A stretch of 64,000 nucleotides of DNA from Strix aluco (taxonomy: Eukaryota; Chordata; Aves; Strigiformes; Strigidae), in assembly GCF_031877795.1 (NCBI RefSeq), contig NC_133948.1, positions 13,252,948-13,316,947 on the forward strand. Reading direction: 5' to 3'. Both the position numbers and the translations under genes were made by a program. Numbering within the stretch: the first letter of the stretch is position 1; every line of letters starts with the position of its first letter. Below the pieces are notes generated by a model. That model searched no databases, had not been told where the DNA came from, and saw nothing but the letters and a program-made list of their open reading frames with translations. This document shows, one piece after another, positions 1 to 14,300 of the stretch.

Positions 1-3000
1 TTCTGCGACATAACAGCCTTGCATTTTGCAACTTCTGCCAGTGTTTCTCTAATCCTTTCCTGGCCTAGATGACTTATAATGAATGTTTTAAGCAAGCAAA
101 GCGAAGCAAAACTGCCTCCAAGATGAGTGAGGGGTGAAAATCTTGGAAAGGGAAATGAACACCCAAAACATAAGGAGATTATTGTTTTCTCCTTCAGTAC
201 AATTCGTTTCCCTGGGTGATGAGCTCTGTAAACTCAGAGGAAGGAGGTAAATGCTGCTTTTTAGATGTTGGGTATATTTTGATATGATGTTAGAAATAGT
301 GGAAAATGTGCATCTGCTCTTAAGTTCCAAATGCATCATCATCTGGAATCTCATTTATCCTGAGAATTCAGGTTTTAAGGCAAGACAGACTGCCTCAGCT
401 GTGCTTAAATACTTGCCGTACTGAGAGGGTAGAGCTGGTACCTTTGATTCAAGAGAAGCAGCCCTGTATTGCCCAGAACTCACAAAGGCATTTGTATCGA
501 GACATTCTCAACGTGACTCTGTAAATGTGGTACCTATAGAATTAAAACCGTCAGCAGAGTAAAGTACCAGGAGGTATTGTGGGCTGCAGTTATCTTGTAG
601 CTTTTTTTTCGAGCCTGCCTTGTTTTCTTAGCCCTGCAGGAGATCGGTTTGCACAATGCACACATTGTGTGTTTCACAGTAGGATGCTTTGTCAAACAGA
701 ATCTCTGCACTGTTGACTCTTTCGCACAGTAAAAAAAAAAAAAATCCTAGTGATTTGGTCTTGAATGCCCCATGCTGTTCAAATCTGCGTGAGTAAAAGC
801 GTATACAAGGTAAAGAAGACTTGGGTTAGTGTTGTATTATCCGGGAGTCAAATGGTTCTTTCTCCTTTGTCATCTCCCGGAGCACTAGGGATGGATATCA
901 TCTGTCATGCATGCTCACTGTAAATTAGGGAGGATGCTGCAGAGTGAGGCAAGGAGTCTGGAAGCTTCTTCTCACTCCTTTTGTGAAGACGGGAGTAATG
1001 ACCTTGATGCTTTGAGGGAGGGAGCCCGTTCCCTTCGTGTGTCTCTTCCCTAGCACACAGCCTGCATCTTTTTGGTGTGAGAGCAGAAGAATGGGCTAGG
1101 CTAAGTGTTTTCTCCTCAAGCTGATGGCTGTAGTTGGAAGATGCGGGGGTAAGGGCATGTGCTACGGCATTGGAGGGCTCTGCTTTTCGAACAGGTGGTC
1201 CTGGAACTATAAAAGATGTTAAGGAGTTCGAAAGTGTTCAAGCTGCAATTTTAAATCGACAACTTTCCAGCTCTAACCGGTCACTCCTCAGCCACCGCAG
1301 CTGACTTGGGAACATTTGGCTCAGGAAGCGGAACAACAGTTGGAAACAAATAGCGATTAGTTTTTTCATGGCTTCCCAGGGAACGCATCAGTTTGTTCGT
1401 TTTTTCCCCTCATTTTTGTGATTCCTGTGGATTTTTAAGGCACTGTAGATGCAGGATGTTCAGTTTAGCCAAGCTTGCTTACTGGCAGATTAAAATGAGC
1501 AAAGGCTGAGCACGCTGAGTTCACTCATCATAACCAATATGATGCTTCTCAGAACTTCCTTTGCCCTTGGTATCTTCACCGAGGAATCCTGCCTGCTGCC
1601 GTCAGCCCCCCTGCGTTGAAATCCCATTTTACCCATTTGAATGCTGTAAGAAGTGCTGTATAAACTAAACAGGAGCATCTGTGAAGTGGTTAGAGTTGTT
1701 GTTGATTGCCTTTTCCTTATTGCCTTCAGGGGATTTAAGCTTGAATTTGCTGGAAGTAGAATTTATGAGCCAGAACGCTCCATTTCTGATCCTTAAGCTG
1801 GGAAAAGTGTGGTGAATTTGATAGGTCTTTCTCTTGCCTCCAATGTCTCTGGCTTTTGATCTGGACCTTGCAGGGCTCTCCCCGTGTCTTTAGCATAATT
1901 GCTTTTTGCATGTTGAAAAGATGCCTGGTTTTTACATGACTGCTTTCTTTATGGAGAGCTGTAGGAGCAGCTTTAGGATTTCATCCATCTGCTTCTAGTG
2001 AGCAGTTCAGCAGGAAGCTTGTGCACCTGTACTGCTGGTCTTTTCATCTGGAAGAGAGGCAAAAAAGGTGCGTTTTTGTGTTGATCTACCGCAGCCCTGT
2101 ATGGTTGATGTCGGATCCTGAGGATGGCAGGAGGAGACTGCTGTGATTTGAATCATGGTGTGGGGTTTTGAAGCTTGTATCCAGTGCTGGTTTTATAATC
2201 ATGGTCTGGTGGTGTCTGTTTGGAACAAAAGGCTTTTCTTTTCCTGCTCATGTAGGGGAATAAAATTTAGGATGTGTCTCTGCACAGCTGTGTTAAACCC
2301 TCTGATTCTATGGGCTGGACACCTTAGCTACTCTCTTATGTTTCTTATGTGACTGCCTAGCACAGGCGTATATGTATATATTTTCATCTGGGAATTTCTG
2401 ATCATCTGTATTTTATTCTAACTATAACTATTTTTTTGAGAACACTTTCACTGTCCTCAACGGATTTGAGAAAGTTTATTGTACGAAAGTAATGTAGCCT
2501 GCCAAAGGATTTCACTAGAATGCACAAATATGTTCCTGCTCTTCGTTAACTAAATGAAGAAATGCCTGTAGAATTAAGACTAAGTGATCAATCCTGCAAG
2601 TGGGAGCACTGAAAACTCCCCAGGGTCAAATTGTACTGGTGAGTTGGCTATGTCATTTACAGGATAATCAGAAGTGGGAGGAGGAAGGAAGGGATGCCAT
2701 CCTCTACAGCTAGTGCTTTTGCGGCCGCTGGCTGTAGGCGGGGGGCTCCAAAGGAAGGGTGTAAGGGCAGAAGTTTTGACTAGAACAATATTTCCACAGT
2801 CTGTCCCCTTTTTTCTGTGGCACAGTCACCCTGGCTGGAGGGGATCCGTGCCTGGTGAGAGGCACAAGAGCTGTGGTGTAATCCATCTTGTAAACACAGC
2901 GTCCTACAACACAAACCAGCAATGTCCAGCTGGTTATTTAGTTAGGTAGTGGTGAGTCACTGCAGAAATAGGGAAATGCTGCTGTTTGTTGCCCATTTGC

Positions 3001-6000
3001 TTGTTTTTCATTGTGCAAAGGGGAACATTGTTTCTCCAGGGTGCTGAGCAAACCAGAAGTACTGGAAATGATTGAAGAGAGGAACACTTGCTGAGACTGG
3101 TTTGCTCTGTGGCTCTGCCTTGCTACCTTCAAGTAGTATTAAATATTCTGCTTTTTCTCAACTGGCAGGTGCAAACAAGTGACCGCTTTGGTCCTGCCTG
3201 TATTAAGTAAATCCTCACAGGCAACCTACTAAGGAGAATTTTGGCATCAGGATGGGGGGGAAGTGACCAAGACAAAGCCCCTTCCTTTCAAATACAAGAC
3301 TGATGGCAGGACCTTTATCTCTGGTGGTTGCAGAGGGGAAGACTTCAAAACATTGTGCTCTCTCAAAGTATATGAATAATTTTCAAATGCATACAAAATG
3401 GAAATGCTAATGGCAGCCTCAAAGCTGTTGGAGAGGCAGCAAAAAGTCACAGTACAGACATGCTGGTGTGAACATGAAACTAACGTGAAAGCAGCTGCAG
3501 TGCTGTATAGCAAACAAAAACATAGAAACGGAGGGTTGAGGAAATCATTAAGAGAAACACGGTCAGAGAGTTAAAAGTGCTCCAAAGGACTCAAGAAATA
3601 AGACATGTTAAGTGATACTGGCCTGTTAGAAATTCAAGGTTGAACACTGGTCAGTAACGCTGTGGGGAAGCTCAAGAAATACTGTATGTGTTCTCTATTT
3701 GTTGAAAAGCCAGATGACCTGGTCATTGTATGATCTATTCTTCCATTCCTGCAGTAAATAAAGTAGAGATTAAACAGCTGATTCTAAAGGTAGGCATTTA
3801 AAAATCAGCAGATGACTTTTTATTCTTCCTTAAGGCTGCAGCTGAGGCAGTCTGAATATTGCAGTGATAGTGACTTTCTTCCAGCCCCAAAAGGTATTTT
3901 GCACCAGGTGGGAGACTGCAGGCAAAATAATGGGAAACCAGCAATAGCTCTTCTAAAATCTGGACCTAAAGGACAGTTTTTCATGTCAGTGTGGGTTTAT
4001 GAAAAAGTGAGCATCATATGAACCTGAAGTCAGGCATTGACTTATTTTGTGAGGTTACAAGATAGACTGACAGTGTTTTGAGATGATATTTGTTTTGGCA
4101 CCCATGTGGCATTTTGATTGAGGAAGTGAATAGTATGAATCAACACTGTGTAGCTAATGGCTCTGCAAACTGGCTGATGCACGCGTCTGAAAATCCAACT
4201 GGTTATTGGGACTGGTTAGTGAATAGGTACGTTATTAGCAGAGGCTGTCACAGGGGTTAGATTTTGTCCTCGTGCCAACTCCAACATTTCTTTCTGATCT
4301 GGAAGGAAAAAAAAAAAAGCAATTTCTGATCAAGTTAGGAAATACCTTAGGTTGAGGGTGTAGTAACAGTGAGGATGGGAGCATAGTGGTTAGAACTACT
4401 TAGTAAGATGGATGCAGGCAAGCCGTGTGTGTATTGCTACGACCAGCCGTAGGGTTGTGCGTCAGCAAGGGTGGAGGGGGCTGCCTTGGCAAGCAGAGAG
4501 GCTGTGCTGACTCTGATTTCGTGAGCAGCGGAGCTGAAAGTGAGCGTGTGGGACGCTTGTCCAGTGAGATGCTGGATGTATTCCTTGGTCCTTCCAATAA
4601 TAATGATTAGGGAAGATGATGCTTTGTCAGGTGATGTTAGGTGATGTTGCCATCCCTGCTGGCTCTGATCAATGTGTTCATGCTTGGCATGTTCCTAGTG
4701 CCCTTGCTCAGTTCATCCAAGATGCAAGAGGCCTGAAGGTAGCTTCAGTAACTGGGTAACAGTGGAGTTGTGTCTGTTGGTTGAAGCTGGGGAAATTCAG
4801 ACAAGGAATAAGGCACATATTTGACAGCATGATTAATGTTTCGAACCACTTGGTAAGAGCTGGAGAGGGTTCTGCAGTGCTGGAAAACTTCTGAAGTCAA
4901 AATTGTCCATCTTCTGAAGATACAGTTCTGTATGAGGACTGTAGGACTTAAAATAAGGGCCAGTTGAAGGGAAACCCTCTGGCAGCTGGTTTGTAGGTGT
5001 CAAACTAATGGTTTAACTCCTTCCTTCCTCTCCCACCATTACATGTAACCTCTTTGGTTCCTGCCAGCAGCAGTTACTACCAAATGTGCTGATGTCCTTT
5101 TTTTTTTTTTCTTTTTTTTCTTAATGGAGAGCGGTTACACAGTGCTAGAAGCTGGGGTTTTCCCCATTCCTTTACATGCATCTTCCTCTGAAGCTGGCAG
5201 CTTCTCTTTCCTGGCTGAGACACAGTGGCGAGGCAGAGGAGTTGTGGCAGCGTTGCATTTCAAAAGAACCGGTGTGCTGGAGTCTTTTTCTAACACCACA
5301 AAACGCTATTACCTACTTCTTACTGCTGTGCCACAGTAAATAACTTTCATTGGTCGCAGTGGTAAGACATTAGAGTTTTGCCATGATATTCTTTCTTAAT
5401 TTATCTCATTTTCTTGCTATCCCTCTCTCTTTAGGGCAGAAAGGTCAGTGTGGCACATAGCTTATTACTGCCTGCTCTGTTCTCGTCCTGCTCCAGTGCT
5501 GGGTGCCCATGCGGGAGGTTTGTTGCCCAAACCAATAGTGGTTTCTCACCTAAGGGAAGCGCTTCCTCTCTGCTTCCCACCGCTAACTTAGCGACTTCCC
5601 CAGAGAACTGCTGGCGGCTGGAACTGGCAGTTGGACCTGGCAGCACACTGCTTTCGTTAAAAGGGCCAGATTGCAGCTTAATCAAACATCTTTCCAAACT
5701 GCATCAGGAAAATCCAAAGCCTCTGCTTTGGAGAATTGAAATGAGGAACGTGCTCTTAAAATGCTGACATTGTGTTGTTACCGACGCTAAAGCAGATCTT
5801 TAACATGTTAAAACCATGAGGCATTGGTTTCCCTTTTTGGAACAAAAAGAGGAAATTCCTTCATGTAACAGGATGTGTAAAATAAATGCTATATCTGAGG
5901 GATTCTGATATTGTCTCTTTCCCTTTCTGTTGCTTCCTCAAAAATTATGAATTACAAATGTGTGTGTGTGTGTATTTCATGTCTGGTCTCTCTAGTGAGC

Positions 6001-9000
6001 CATAGCCTTAGGCAGAGCTTGTCTGTTTTCTTTCCCCCCCTTTTTTTTTTGTTGGGTTCACTAAAAACTTTATTATTTCCAATTGTGTTTTCCATTCAAA
6101 ATTATTTGTTTCATGGAACCCCTCAATGGCTCCAATATTTAATTCCAGTTACAGAATAATTTTATCTCTGTGTCTGTAAAGCCTTTGTTGCTGTGGTATG
6201 ATTGGACTGACAAGATTATAGAGCATATTAGTTGCTAAAAGCATGGGTAATGTAAGGTTGTACATGATCCTTCTGTTGTGGCTTTGACTTCCCCTTTTTG
6301 TGGTATGGAGGTTCATTTGTTAAGATCAGAAATGAAGGATATGAAACCGGCAGCAATTTGGCTTAATACACAAGCAAGATTCTTAATTATATTTTCTTAA
6401 CACAACCTTTCCTTTTATGTGAGTGTTACTGATAAAAAATGCTTTGGTTTTGACTTTGCTGCTATGTTAAGTAGTCAGTACTCCTGTGTTATACGGTCTC
6501 AGACTGCAGGAGTGCCTGGTTCTGGCTCTCCTCATGGTATTTCATGGACTTTCTCATGCAGGAGGATTTAGTCACACATCTGTCCGAAGGCAGCTTTGTG
6601 GAAGAGCGCTTCGGCATATGGTGGTTTGCATGAGATGCTGGGAGGTGATGCAGCTGAGGAGCAAGAGCTAGTGGGGTAGGTGACAATATTCTTAGAGGAT
6701 GCAGCTCTGTGAATGGAGGAGTGATCCTCCTCTGTTTCACTGCTGACTGCTGCAGGGTGTTTGAGCTGTGTGCTCTGGCGCACTAGTGAGCTATGGGAGG
6801 CTTTTAAGGTCAGGGCGAAGTGGCCTCTCTGAGGGTGACAAAGCATCCATCAGTTCATCTTCAGCCGCTCAAGCCTCTCGCTAACCTAATTGTGGATCCC
6901 AAACATCTCGAAAGGGGGGGATCTGTCCCTCTGCCTCTTGCTGCTACATATTCAGGAGTGTAAATTGTCTGGCGATCAAACATTTTCTGGTCAAAACTTC
7001 CCACATAACATTGCAAGAGGAAAAAAAAATCAAGCCCCAGCGTGACTCAGGGTTGAGATCAAAGGAGAGCAGGTGCCCTAAAGAGATGAGGCAGTAAACT
7101 GCATGGATGAGGATCTTCAACCAACCCATCTTGGCTGGTGTAGACGGGTAAAATTATCCTCATCCTTATTTTCTTAGAGCAAACTGTTAACTGAATACTG
7201 GCTCTCACCCACTCAGAGTAAGAGCTAGCTGGAGGCACGGCTTCTGCTGAGACAAAACAATTTCCTACCATGCTTTAGCTCTTCTGTCATTGTGTTTAGC
7301 TTGTGCATCAGGGTTTTTACATGTGTGCAGTGCAGATGTTAGCAAGGATACAGTGGTCCTCTAATTAAACAATGCAGGGCTTAAGTTGTCTTCAATATGA
7401 GAAGATAGGCAGTGCAATTGATAAGAGGCAATAATATATAAAAAGTGGCTTACCATGCTGAGGGACATCTGCTCATCTTTCATGTGGATTCGGCTCCCTG
7501 TAGTGTGGTGGATGATAGCATGAAGTGAGCTCATGTTGATGCCGTAGGAACTCACTGGGTTCTCAAGTAAAGGCGAGGTCGGTAGACTTCAGTCGCCTCA
7601 TACCACTAACAGGAAGTGGCAACATCCATATTTTTTTAAAAACTTTTCTGTGTTAAATAGGAACCTGAAGTGACTTTAGTTGTTGAGCTTCACAGCAAGC
7701 GAGTGCTGTGAGAATATCGTAAGACAAAGAGCCCTGAGGCCTTTGCATATGTTTCTGCTGTGCTGTTGTCTCTAAGGAAGAGCATGACTCAGTTACGCTG
7801 ACTTGAAATATTCAGAAGTATATTATTTCTCTTGGAACAGAAGGGCTTGGTGCTGCACTCTGTTGGAGATGCCCTGTTTTTTCCTAGGCAACAAACTGAT
7901 AGTAAATTGTTTAGACTTCCTCATGGCTCTTAAATTCCTTCCTGTAACATGCCCTAAAAAAAGGATGGGCACTAGGATATTTTGGGCTGCAAAGATCAGT
8001 CCCACAATGCTCCTGTTGGCAGAGCTGAAGTGGCAGTCAGGCACTAGAGGCAGTGATTTTCACTCTCTATCGCTCTCACCTCTGAGATGTGTGGCCAAGT
8101 GCCAAACCAGCTGTGCTTTCCAGGCAGCTTCCAGCTTTTTTTCTCCCGGGTAGGTGAGTCTGGCCTTGAAGAGACAAATGCACGCATGTTCATGCCTCGG
8201 CACTTGAAAAGAAAAGAAGCAGTGTCTTGTCGACTGCATTGGAGCAGGGAGAGAAGATAAATCCTCTGGAGGTGAAGGTACATGGCATGAAAGCACTTGG
8301 AAGGGAAAACGCCATCGCTGGTGCTGGTACAACTCCAACATACTTGACACTTCAGGATCCTGCTGTTTCCCAGCCAGAGCTGCTTCTGGGCTTTGCCTGT
8401 ATTGTGTTGTAGTACTGCTAAAATCTTAGCTTTGGGACTGAAGGTGCCTCTACAGCTTGTGTTGGGGAAGGGTAGCCATCTACTTCGTTTCCTTTTTTGT
8501 TAACATGGAGTTGCATCTTCTGTAGTGGGCATTCCATGCAGTTCAGCTGATAAGGGCTTTCCAGGAGAGAGAAGTGTTTCTGGTTGATTTTGACAAGCAA
8601 ATGCCATCCTCCTTTCGCAGCCTGGTTCATCCTCACTGCAGCCTCAGGGAGCAGAGTTGCTGAGGGAGCCGGCAGCTTTAGCCAGCACGGGGATCCTGCG
8701 CTGGGACAGGTCTTGTATGTGAGGTCAGGAGGTTCAGGAGCCCCATGGGCAGCTCTGATCTCCCTTCTTCCATGGGCACGTGTTCAGTGCAGTTGGATGC
8801 CAGGTTATGTTTCTTATAAACCAAAAGCATGAGCTCTGTGACTAGCTGAGTTTGGGTAATTAGATACGAATACAGTCAAGATGGATGATATAAGAAATGG
8901 AGGTGGTGTGACAGTGAAGAATGCAGCAAAGCCTGAAAAGAAATAGCTCCAGTTAAATGGTGCAGCAGCCACTGCGATAAGGGACTGCAACGGAGTGAGT

Positions 9001-11040
9001 CACAGACTGCTTTGTGCCCTTTTCCCTGCTTGCAAAGGGGTTGGAGCCTGCCAGCGAGACGCTCGTGCTGGAAAGGTCAGGTTGCCTGTCTGTGTGGACT
9101 CTTTCAACAAACTTGTAAAGCGTTTGCTCAACTCCAGGAAGTCACATTTGCCTTGGACAGCCCGCGCTCCTGGAAGTGTGTCCAGCTCCAAGCAAGACAC
9201 TGCTCCTGGGAAAAAACGTAGCTGGCAAGTGTGTTCCCTAACAGGGCTCATGCCTCTTCCCAAAGAAGAAATAATGACTATAAGGATAGGGCTAAATACA
9301 AGACAGCAGTTCTTACAAACAAGGTGGCAAGAAGCAAAGAAAGGACAAAGTTGGTACCAGATTAAATTTAATTAAGAAGGAATCCAATGGTTAACTGACA
9401 ATTTGACCTTCTGTTTCCCTGTCCTTCTCCTCTGTGGCCTGGTGGCTGCTGCGCTGCGGAGTGGTTTATCAGCTGGCGTGTCTCCAGTTGCCCAAGGCGG
9501 TTACTGGAGCTGCCCGGAGCACGTGCCCTGCACAGCTTGGCCTTTCCTGACTGCAGGAGGTAACACCTTGCTTACTTTTGTCTCTTGCTGCTCTGTTTGG
9601 TGCATTCACTTGCAGGAACCTTGTAAGGCAATGTGAATGAAGATGTGTCCTGTCTCTGAAGTCATGTGTCCTTAGCATTTCTTTTTTCATCTGTCAAGAG
9701 AAATATTACTTGCACATGCAACTCATCAGATGAGTAACTTACATATTGCTGTCTTACACTGATGGCACACGTGATATGTAAACAGTATGAATGACATTTA
9801 ATTATAAGAATATTTTTGCTGAATTATGTCACTTGTCCTTGCTTCCACACAGCTTGCGAGTTCTGTAATCACAGGTATACTTGCTACAATACCATTATCT
9901 GGACAGGATGGCAACTAGCAGCTCCATCAAGACATTCCTCAACCTCTTAGGAGGAGGCCCTGTAAGTCCGGTAAAGGCACATGGCTTTGGAGTCAGTCAA
10001 GGAACTAATTAGAGGCATCTCAGTCTGTTTCAGTGTAATGCCATAAAAAGTGTGTGCTATCTAGAAAGCAGAACATCTGGCGAACAGGCTAATGAGAGCC
10101 AGACTGGGGGAGCTCTGAGGCAAATGTAAGAGCTACCCTGTAGAGTTTGTTTATAACTCTTTGAATTTATAGGAGGTTACTAGGTTGTTGGATTTTTTTT
10201 AATTATTATTATTTATTAAAGCAAATGCAGGCACCAAAGATCAAACAGTGAGAGTCCCAATTGACTTCAGTTGACATAAAATAGCCTGGCTGGGAAGGGT
10301 GATTTTTCCCTGGTTCCTGTGAATGTTTTCTGTCCCTTATTCCCCTCTTGGCTCTGCCCTCGAGATCCCCCGTGGCCGCCTAAGCTCCTCCGAATGAGAG
10401 GAGTTTGTTTGCTCTCTCAGCCAACGGAGAGTTTTTCCTTCCCCTAAGTAGGGATTTTGTTTTGCAAAGGGAGAGGTTTGGGCTCAGGAAAGTTTATGCT
10501 CCTTCTCTTTCTTTCCTTTTTGTTTTTTGTTTTTTATTGTAATGATGACATATGGAAACTATTTACACAGGAGCATGCTCTGCTGCACTGAATGGAAATG
10601 TTGGAGTCCCGGCAGTATCGTTCCGGATGCCTTGTGTAAGCAGCCAGCTGGTTTTGCTTTTTCTTTTTTTCTCTTTTCTTTTTTCCCCCTCCCTCTCTCC
10701 CTTTTCAGGGAACGTCTGGGATAAGTTACACAAGTGTGGAAGGAAGCTTTGCCATCTGTGAACAGCTCAGTTCGTTTACTTTGTCATGCCCCTTGTACTG
10801 TGAACCTCACAAATAACTATCTTCTTTTTTTTGCTGGGCGGGAGAAGACTCCTTGCTGTGACTAGTCAGCGCTTTGAATCCTTTCCCATTAGTTGTTCAT
10901 GTTTGCTGGTGAGCAAACTCTGGTATATGCCAAAATAAGAGAGCACATGAAGCCTTGCTTTACCACCACGCTCATGTTTAAGAGCTCTTTGTCCCGCAGC
11001 TAAGCCTTCCAACAGCTTGCACTTAGAAACATCCTGCCGC
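1..11040. other. Upstream flank or first intron of TPCN1; no gene recognised
   Basis: I see no exon that I can support in this 11 kb on either strand. The open frames are short, have no recognisable domains, and sit in moderately AT-rich DNA resembling the TPCN1 introns. It holds simple runs (A14 near 731-744, T/C-rich tracts near 5098-5120 and 6030-6055, a short TG run near 5959-5972 and an ATT-rich run near 10193-10219). In mammals IQCD lies head-to-head upstream of TPCN1, and I found no trace of it here. The canonical mammalian first TPCN1 coding exon is also not recognisable. An untranslated upstream exon could be hidden here and would not be visible by reading alone. Confidence 0.6.
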
Positions 11041-11284
11041 TAAAACAGCGATAGGGAAACGATTTAACTGAAGTCTGAGCCACCTTCCTCAGAGGGGAGG
11101 GGAGAAAACGTTTAGTTCTGCAGAGAGCAGAGGAAAATCTTTTGTGCGTAGCTTTCCCTTGAGGAAGCTGCGAAATTGAGGATCAGCTTTCGGAGGGGAG
11201 GGAGGGAGCAACTTCAGATCTGACTTGTCTCCCTCTCCCCAACTCCAAACACAAGCGTGCCCGCTTCCCGACGCAGCGGCTGCC
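11041..11284 (+). promoter_or_regulatory. TPCN1: Probable 5' leader / promoter region of the TPCN1 transcript
   Basis: This purine-rich then CpG-containing stretch directly precedes the first supported ATG, which sits in a good context (gctgccATGc). No splice acceptor is needed for the first coding exon, so a transcription start within this interval is the simplest reading. No TATA box is evident. Whether it is the main promoter or an internal alternative promoter, with the ancestral one beyond the left edge of the window, cannot be decided from sequence. Confidence 0.4.
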
Positions 11285-11375
11285 ATGCAGTGGAGAGAGC
11301 TGCCTGCCATCTACTTCGAGGATTACGGGAGTCCTGTGGAGAGATCCTCCTATCTCATTGAGCTCGATACTAATG
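11285..11375 (+). other. TPCN1: TPCN1 first coding exon with a non-mammalian N-terminus
   Basis: Ninety-one bases encode a 30-residue start ([11 protein letters not shown]..., ending LIELDTN) followed by a clean gtaaat donor. The single leftover base joins in phase with the next exon to give [10 protein letters not shown], which aligns with human GGSYAIHDS, so the acceptor side is conserved. The peptide itself does not resemble the human N-terminus (MAVSLDDDVPLILTLDE...). It may be an alternative first exon or a replaced one. The start is the first ATG in frame after an upstream stretch that lacks one. Confidence 0.7.
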
Positions 11376-14300
11376 GTAAATGCCGTCGGGGATGTTGTGC
11401 AGCACGAGCTGAGCGGAGCGGAGGTTGCATTAGTCTGTGTCATTGTTATCATGGGAGCAGCTGAGGAAATTAGCTAGCTGGAGGGCTGCCAAACAAACAG
11501 TCAGAGGGTTGCTTTTCAAATTTATTATTATTTTTATTATTATTTATTACCCAGATGATGCTGTTGCCTCAGGGATGCTAGATCAACCTTCTGGTACCTG
11601 ATGGGGAAGGAGCTGATCCACAAAATGCAGCTCCCCACCGGAACACTTCACCAGTACATTTTCTGTTGTCTGTGCCTAGAAAGATGATGTCTGGTTTAGA
11701 CAGGAGGAACACATCTTGGTTTCTAGAGCTGTTTTTCATTCCTGGTTTGGATCATTGAGTGCTGTTTTGTATTTGCAACCTTGATCTCGCTGGGGTATCT
11801 CTTCTGTTTCAGCTGCGAGTCCTCTGTGTGAAATCATAGAATAGTTTGGGTTGGAGGGGACCTTTAAAGGTCATCTAGTCCAACCCCCCTGCAATGAGCA
11901 GGGACATCTTCAACTAGATCAAGTTGCTCAGAGCAACCTGAGAGATGCAGAGAGGGTTCCTGGGTTTTTACTGTGGTGTATCTTTCCCTAGTATTGATCC
12001 TTTTCAAAGAGAGGTTGGTCTTTGTGAAAGAACTACTTCGGGGTTAAAAGTAGCTTTGGCATCTTTTGGTAGGGTACAGTGTTTTGGTGTTTTAGTGCTA
12101 CAAACCTTTGCTGATTTGACCACAGTATGTTTTGATGTTCTTAAATTTTGTGTATACTGTAATGCACCAATAACACGGTAATATTTTAAGCAAGCTGCTT
12201 AATGTGTCCCCCTTCCCCAAAAGAGCTAGTACAGCCAAGGTGTTGATTCTATGCTTTTTCAATATCCCCTGAACTGTGTGAGGTGAATCACATTTGGATT
12301 GTCTCTGAACACTTGCTGTGAGTTCTGGAAAGGCTTGAAACTCTGGCTCCTGTTAGCACCTTCACAGTTGTTGCTAGTTTGAGCAAGGCATCCTGCAGCC
12401 TCGCCCCAGTCACCAGGTAATGAAGGAGCTGTGAGCGACGTGCTGTAGAGCTGTCCAGGTGACATCATGGATGGCACACATGGCTCTGGACGTCTTCACA
12501 CAGCCGGTTATGTGTGATAAGAAGAGGTTGCACTCTCTGCTCCGATGTACCTGTCGCTAGTGCACCTCAGCAAGGTTTGGGGGTGTTTGACAGCTCAGTG
12601 CCTGTCTGTGGTACTGCTCGAGGTCTTTGAGGCTGGGGGCTGGAGGCCACTTTGTGCTCTGCCTCTACTGTGAGCCAGCTTAGTGCCCCACGGAGGGGCA
12701 AGGCAGGCAGGACAGGGCTGCAGTGTGTTTTGTCTGACAGCAAATGATCTGTTAGGATAGGAATGACTATTGGAAAATACTTGTCTTCTGGGCACTAAAG
12801 ATCTTCAGCAGTGAGTCCAGGTTCTGATGAAGATGTGCTCCTTCTGCAGCTCTGCTAAGCATTAAGTGCAAAAAGGTTTTTGCTACCAGGCTGCAGTTGC
12901 AGGGAGTCTGTCTTGTTGAAAGACATGCACAGTAAAAGCTTCATAAATAATAACATTTAAGAACTTTTTAGAGCTCACAGTGTAAAGCTTCTGATTTTTG
13001 CATATTGCATCTTTTAGTTAAAAGGTGAACAAATCCAGAAGACTACCATCCAGTTCTGTGGATAAATAAAACCACTGTCATTCAGTTTTTTCAAGAACTG
13101 TGCTCATCCGAGGTATAAAAAGGATGTGGGGGACGAATCAACCCCATTCAAATGTTTGTCCAGGTTTTGAGTGGTATTTTAAGGGTATGGGGGAAGCAAG
13201 GAAGAGAAAGAGGCTTAAGTGCTGCAAGATTCTCACAATCTGAGTATGCAATCTGGAAAGCCTTCACAAATCCCAGATAAATGTTGTCTTCATTTGATTT
13301 GAGGGTGGAAAAGGCAGCTGTGGCTCTGCACTGGTGAAGGGGTTTCTGCCTCTGTCAGTAGTACGCAGTGCCATTTCTGTCAATAGGTGCAGTTTTTGGC
13401 ACAGACTCTCTCCCCACTCCTGAGGGTGTTCTAGAAAGACTGAATCAGTAATTCGATGAGGATTATTTTGTCACAGCAAGGAGATGCAGCAAAACTTCAG
13501 CATGGTGTCATGAGAGAGGAAAAGAACCTCATTGTAATTTTTTCCCACTCTCAGATAACTTCTTGTCAGACAGAACAAGCTACTGCATCACAGCTTTTGT
13601 GCTAATAAAAAAGGGGAAATCGGCACTTTTGCACTGGCAAGATCAATTTTACATGTACCCTCTTTGGGAACATGAGGCACTGGAGAAGGGGAGTCTTTAC
13701 TGAGAGCAAGAACAACCATGTGATTTGGGTAATGATTGTAACTCCGGAGAACTGAGTGCATGGCCACAGATTTCACACGTGGCCCTAAGCAGGTCTTGCT
13801 TCTGTGGGATCTCTGCTCAGTATTCTTTGTCAAAGGTGCAAAATAAAAATCCCAGTCCCAGAAGAAGAAACAAAGTGACATTCCCTTTTTGAACAATAAT
13901 TGTCTCCATGCATGGTTTTCATGTTTCTTAATAGCAATGAGGCTACATAATGCAAAAAATGACAAGTATTATAGAGTATATATATGTGCCCTGCATAGTT
14001 CTTCCATGGGAGGGGCAATATGTATGTATAGCTATGCTTGGGAGTTGCTTTTTCAATTGAATTGTATTTTTTTTAAATAAATCTTTAGTTATGAAATCTG
14101 ATATAAACGTTCAGTAGATGTTTTATAGTGCTTTATTGATTAGAAGCTTCAAAATCACTCTATGGGATATGAACAGAAATCAGTCTTGCTGTCTGTTTTC
14201 ATCAGAGGGGTGTATCTGCATCAAAAAGAGTGTTGCAAAGATGCGTTGTTTAATAACTGTGGAGAGCTCTGAAGAACTAGGCTTTCTACTAAAAATACTG

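Noticed and set aside
3812-4021. Short plus-strand frames in the left 11 kb as possible missing TPCN1 or IQCD exons
   Set aside because: No residue pattern matches either protein and no phase-compatible donor leads into TPCN1 exon 2.
11225-11284. An N-terminal extension of TPCN1 upstream of 11285
   Set aside because: The frame is open but there is no ATG; the first in-frame ATG in good context is at 11285.
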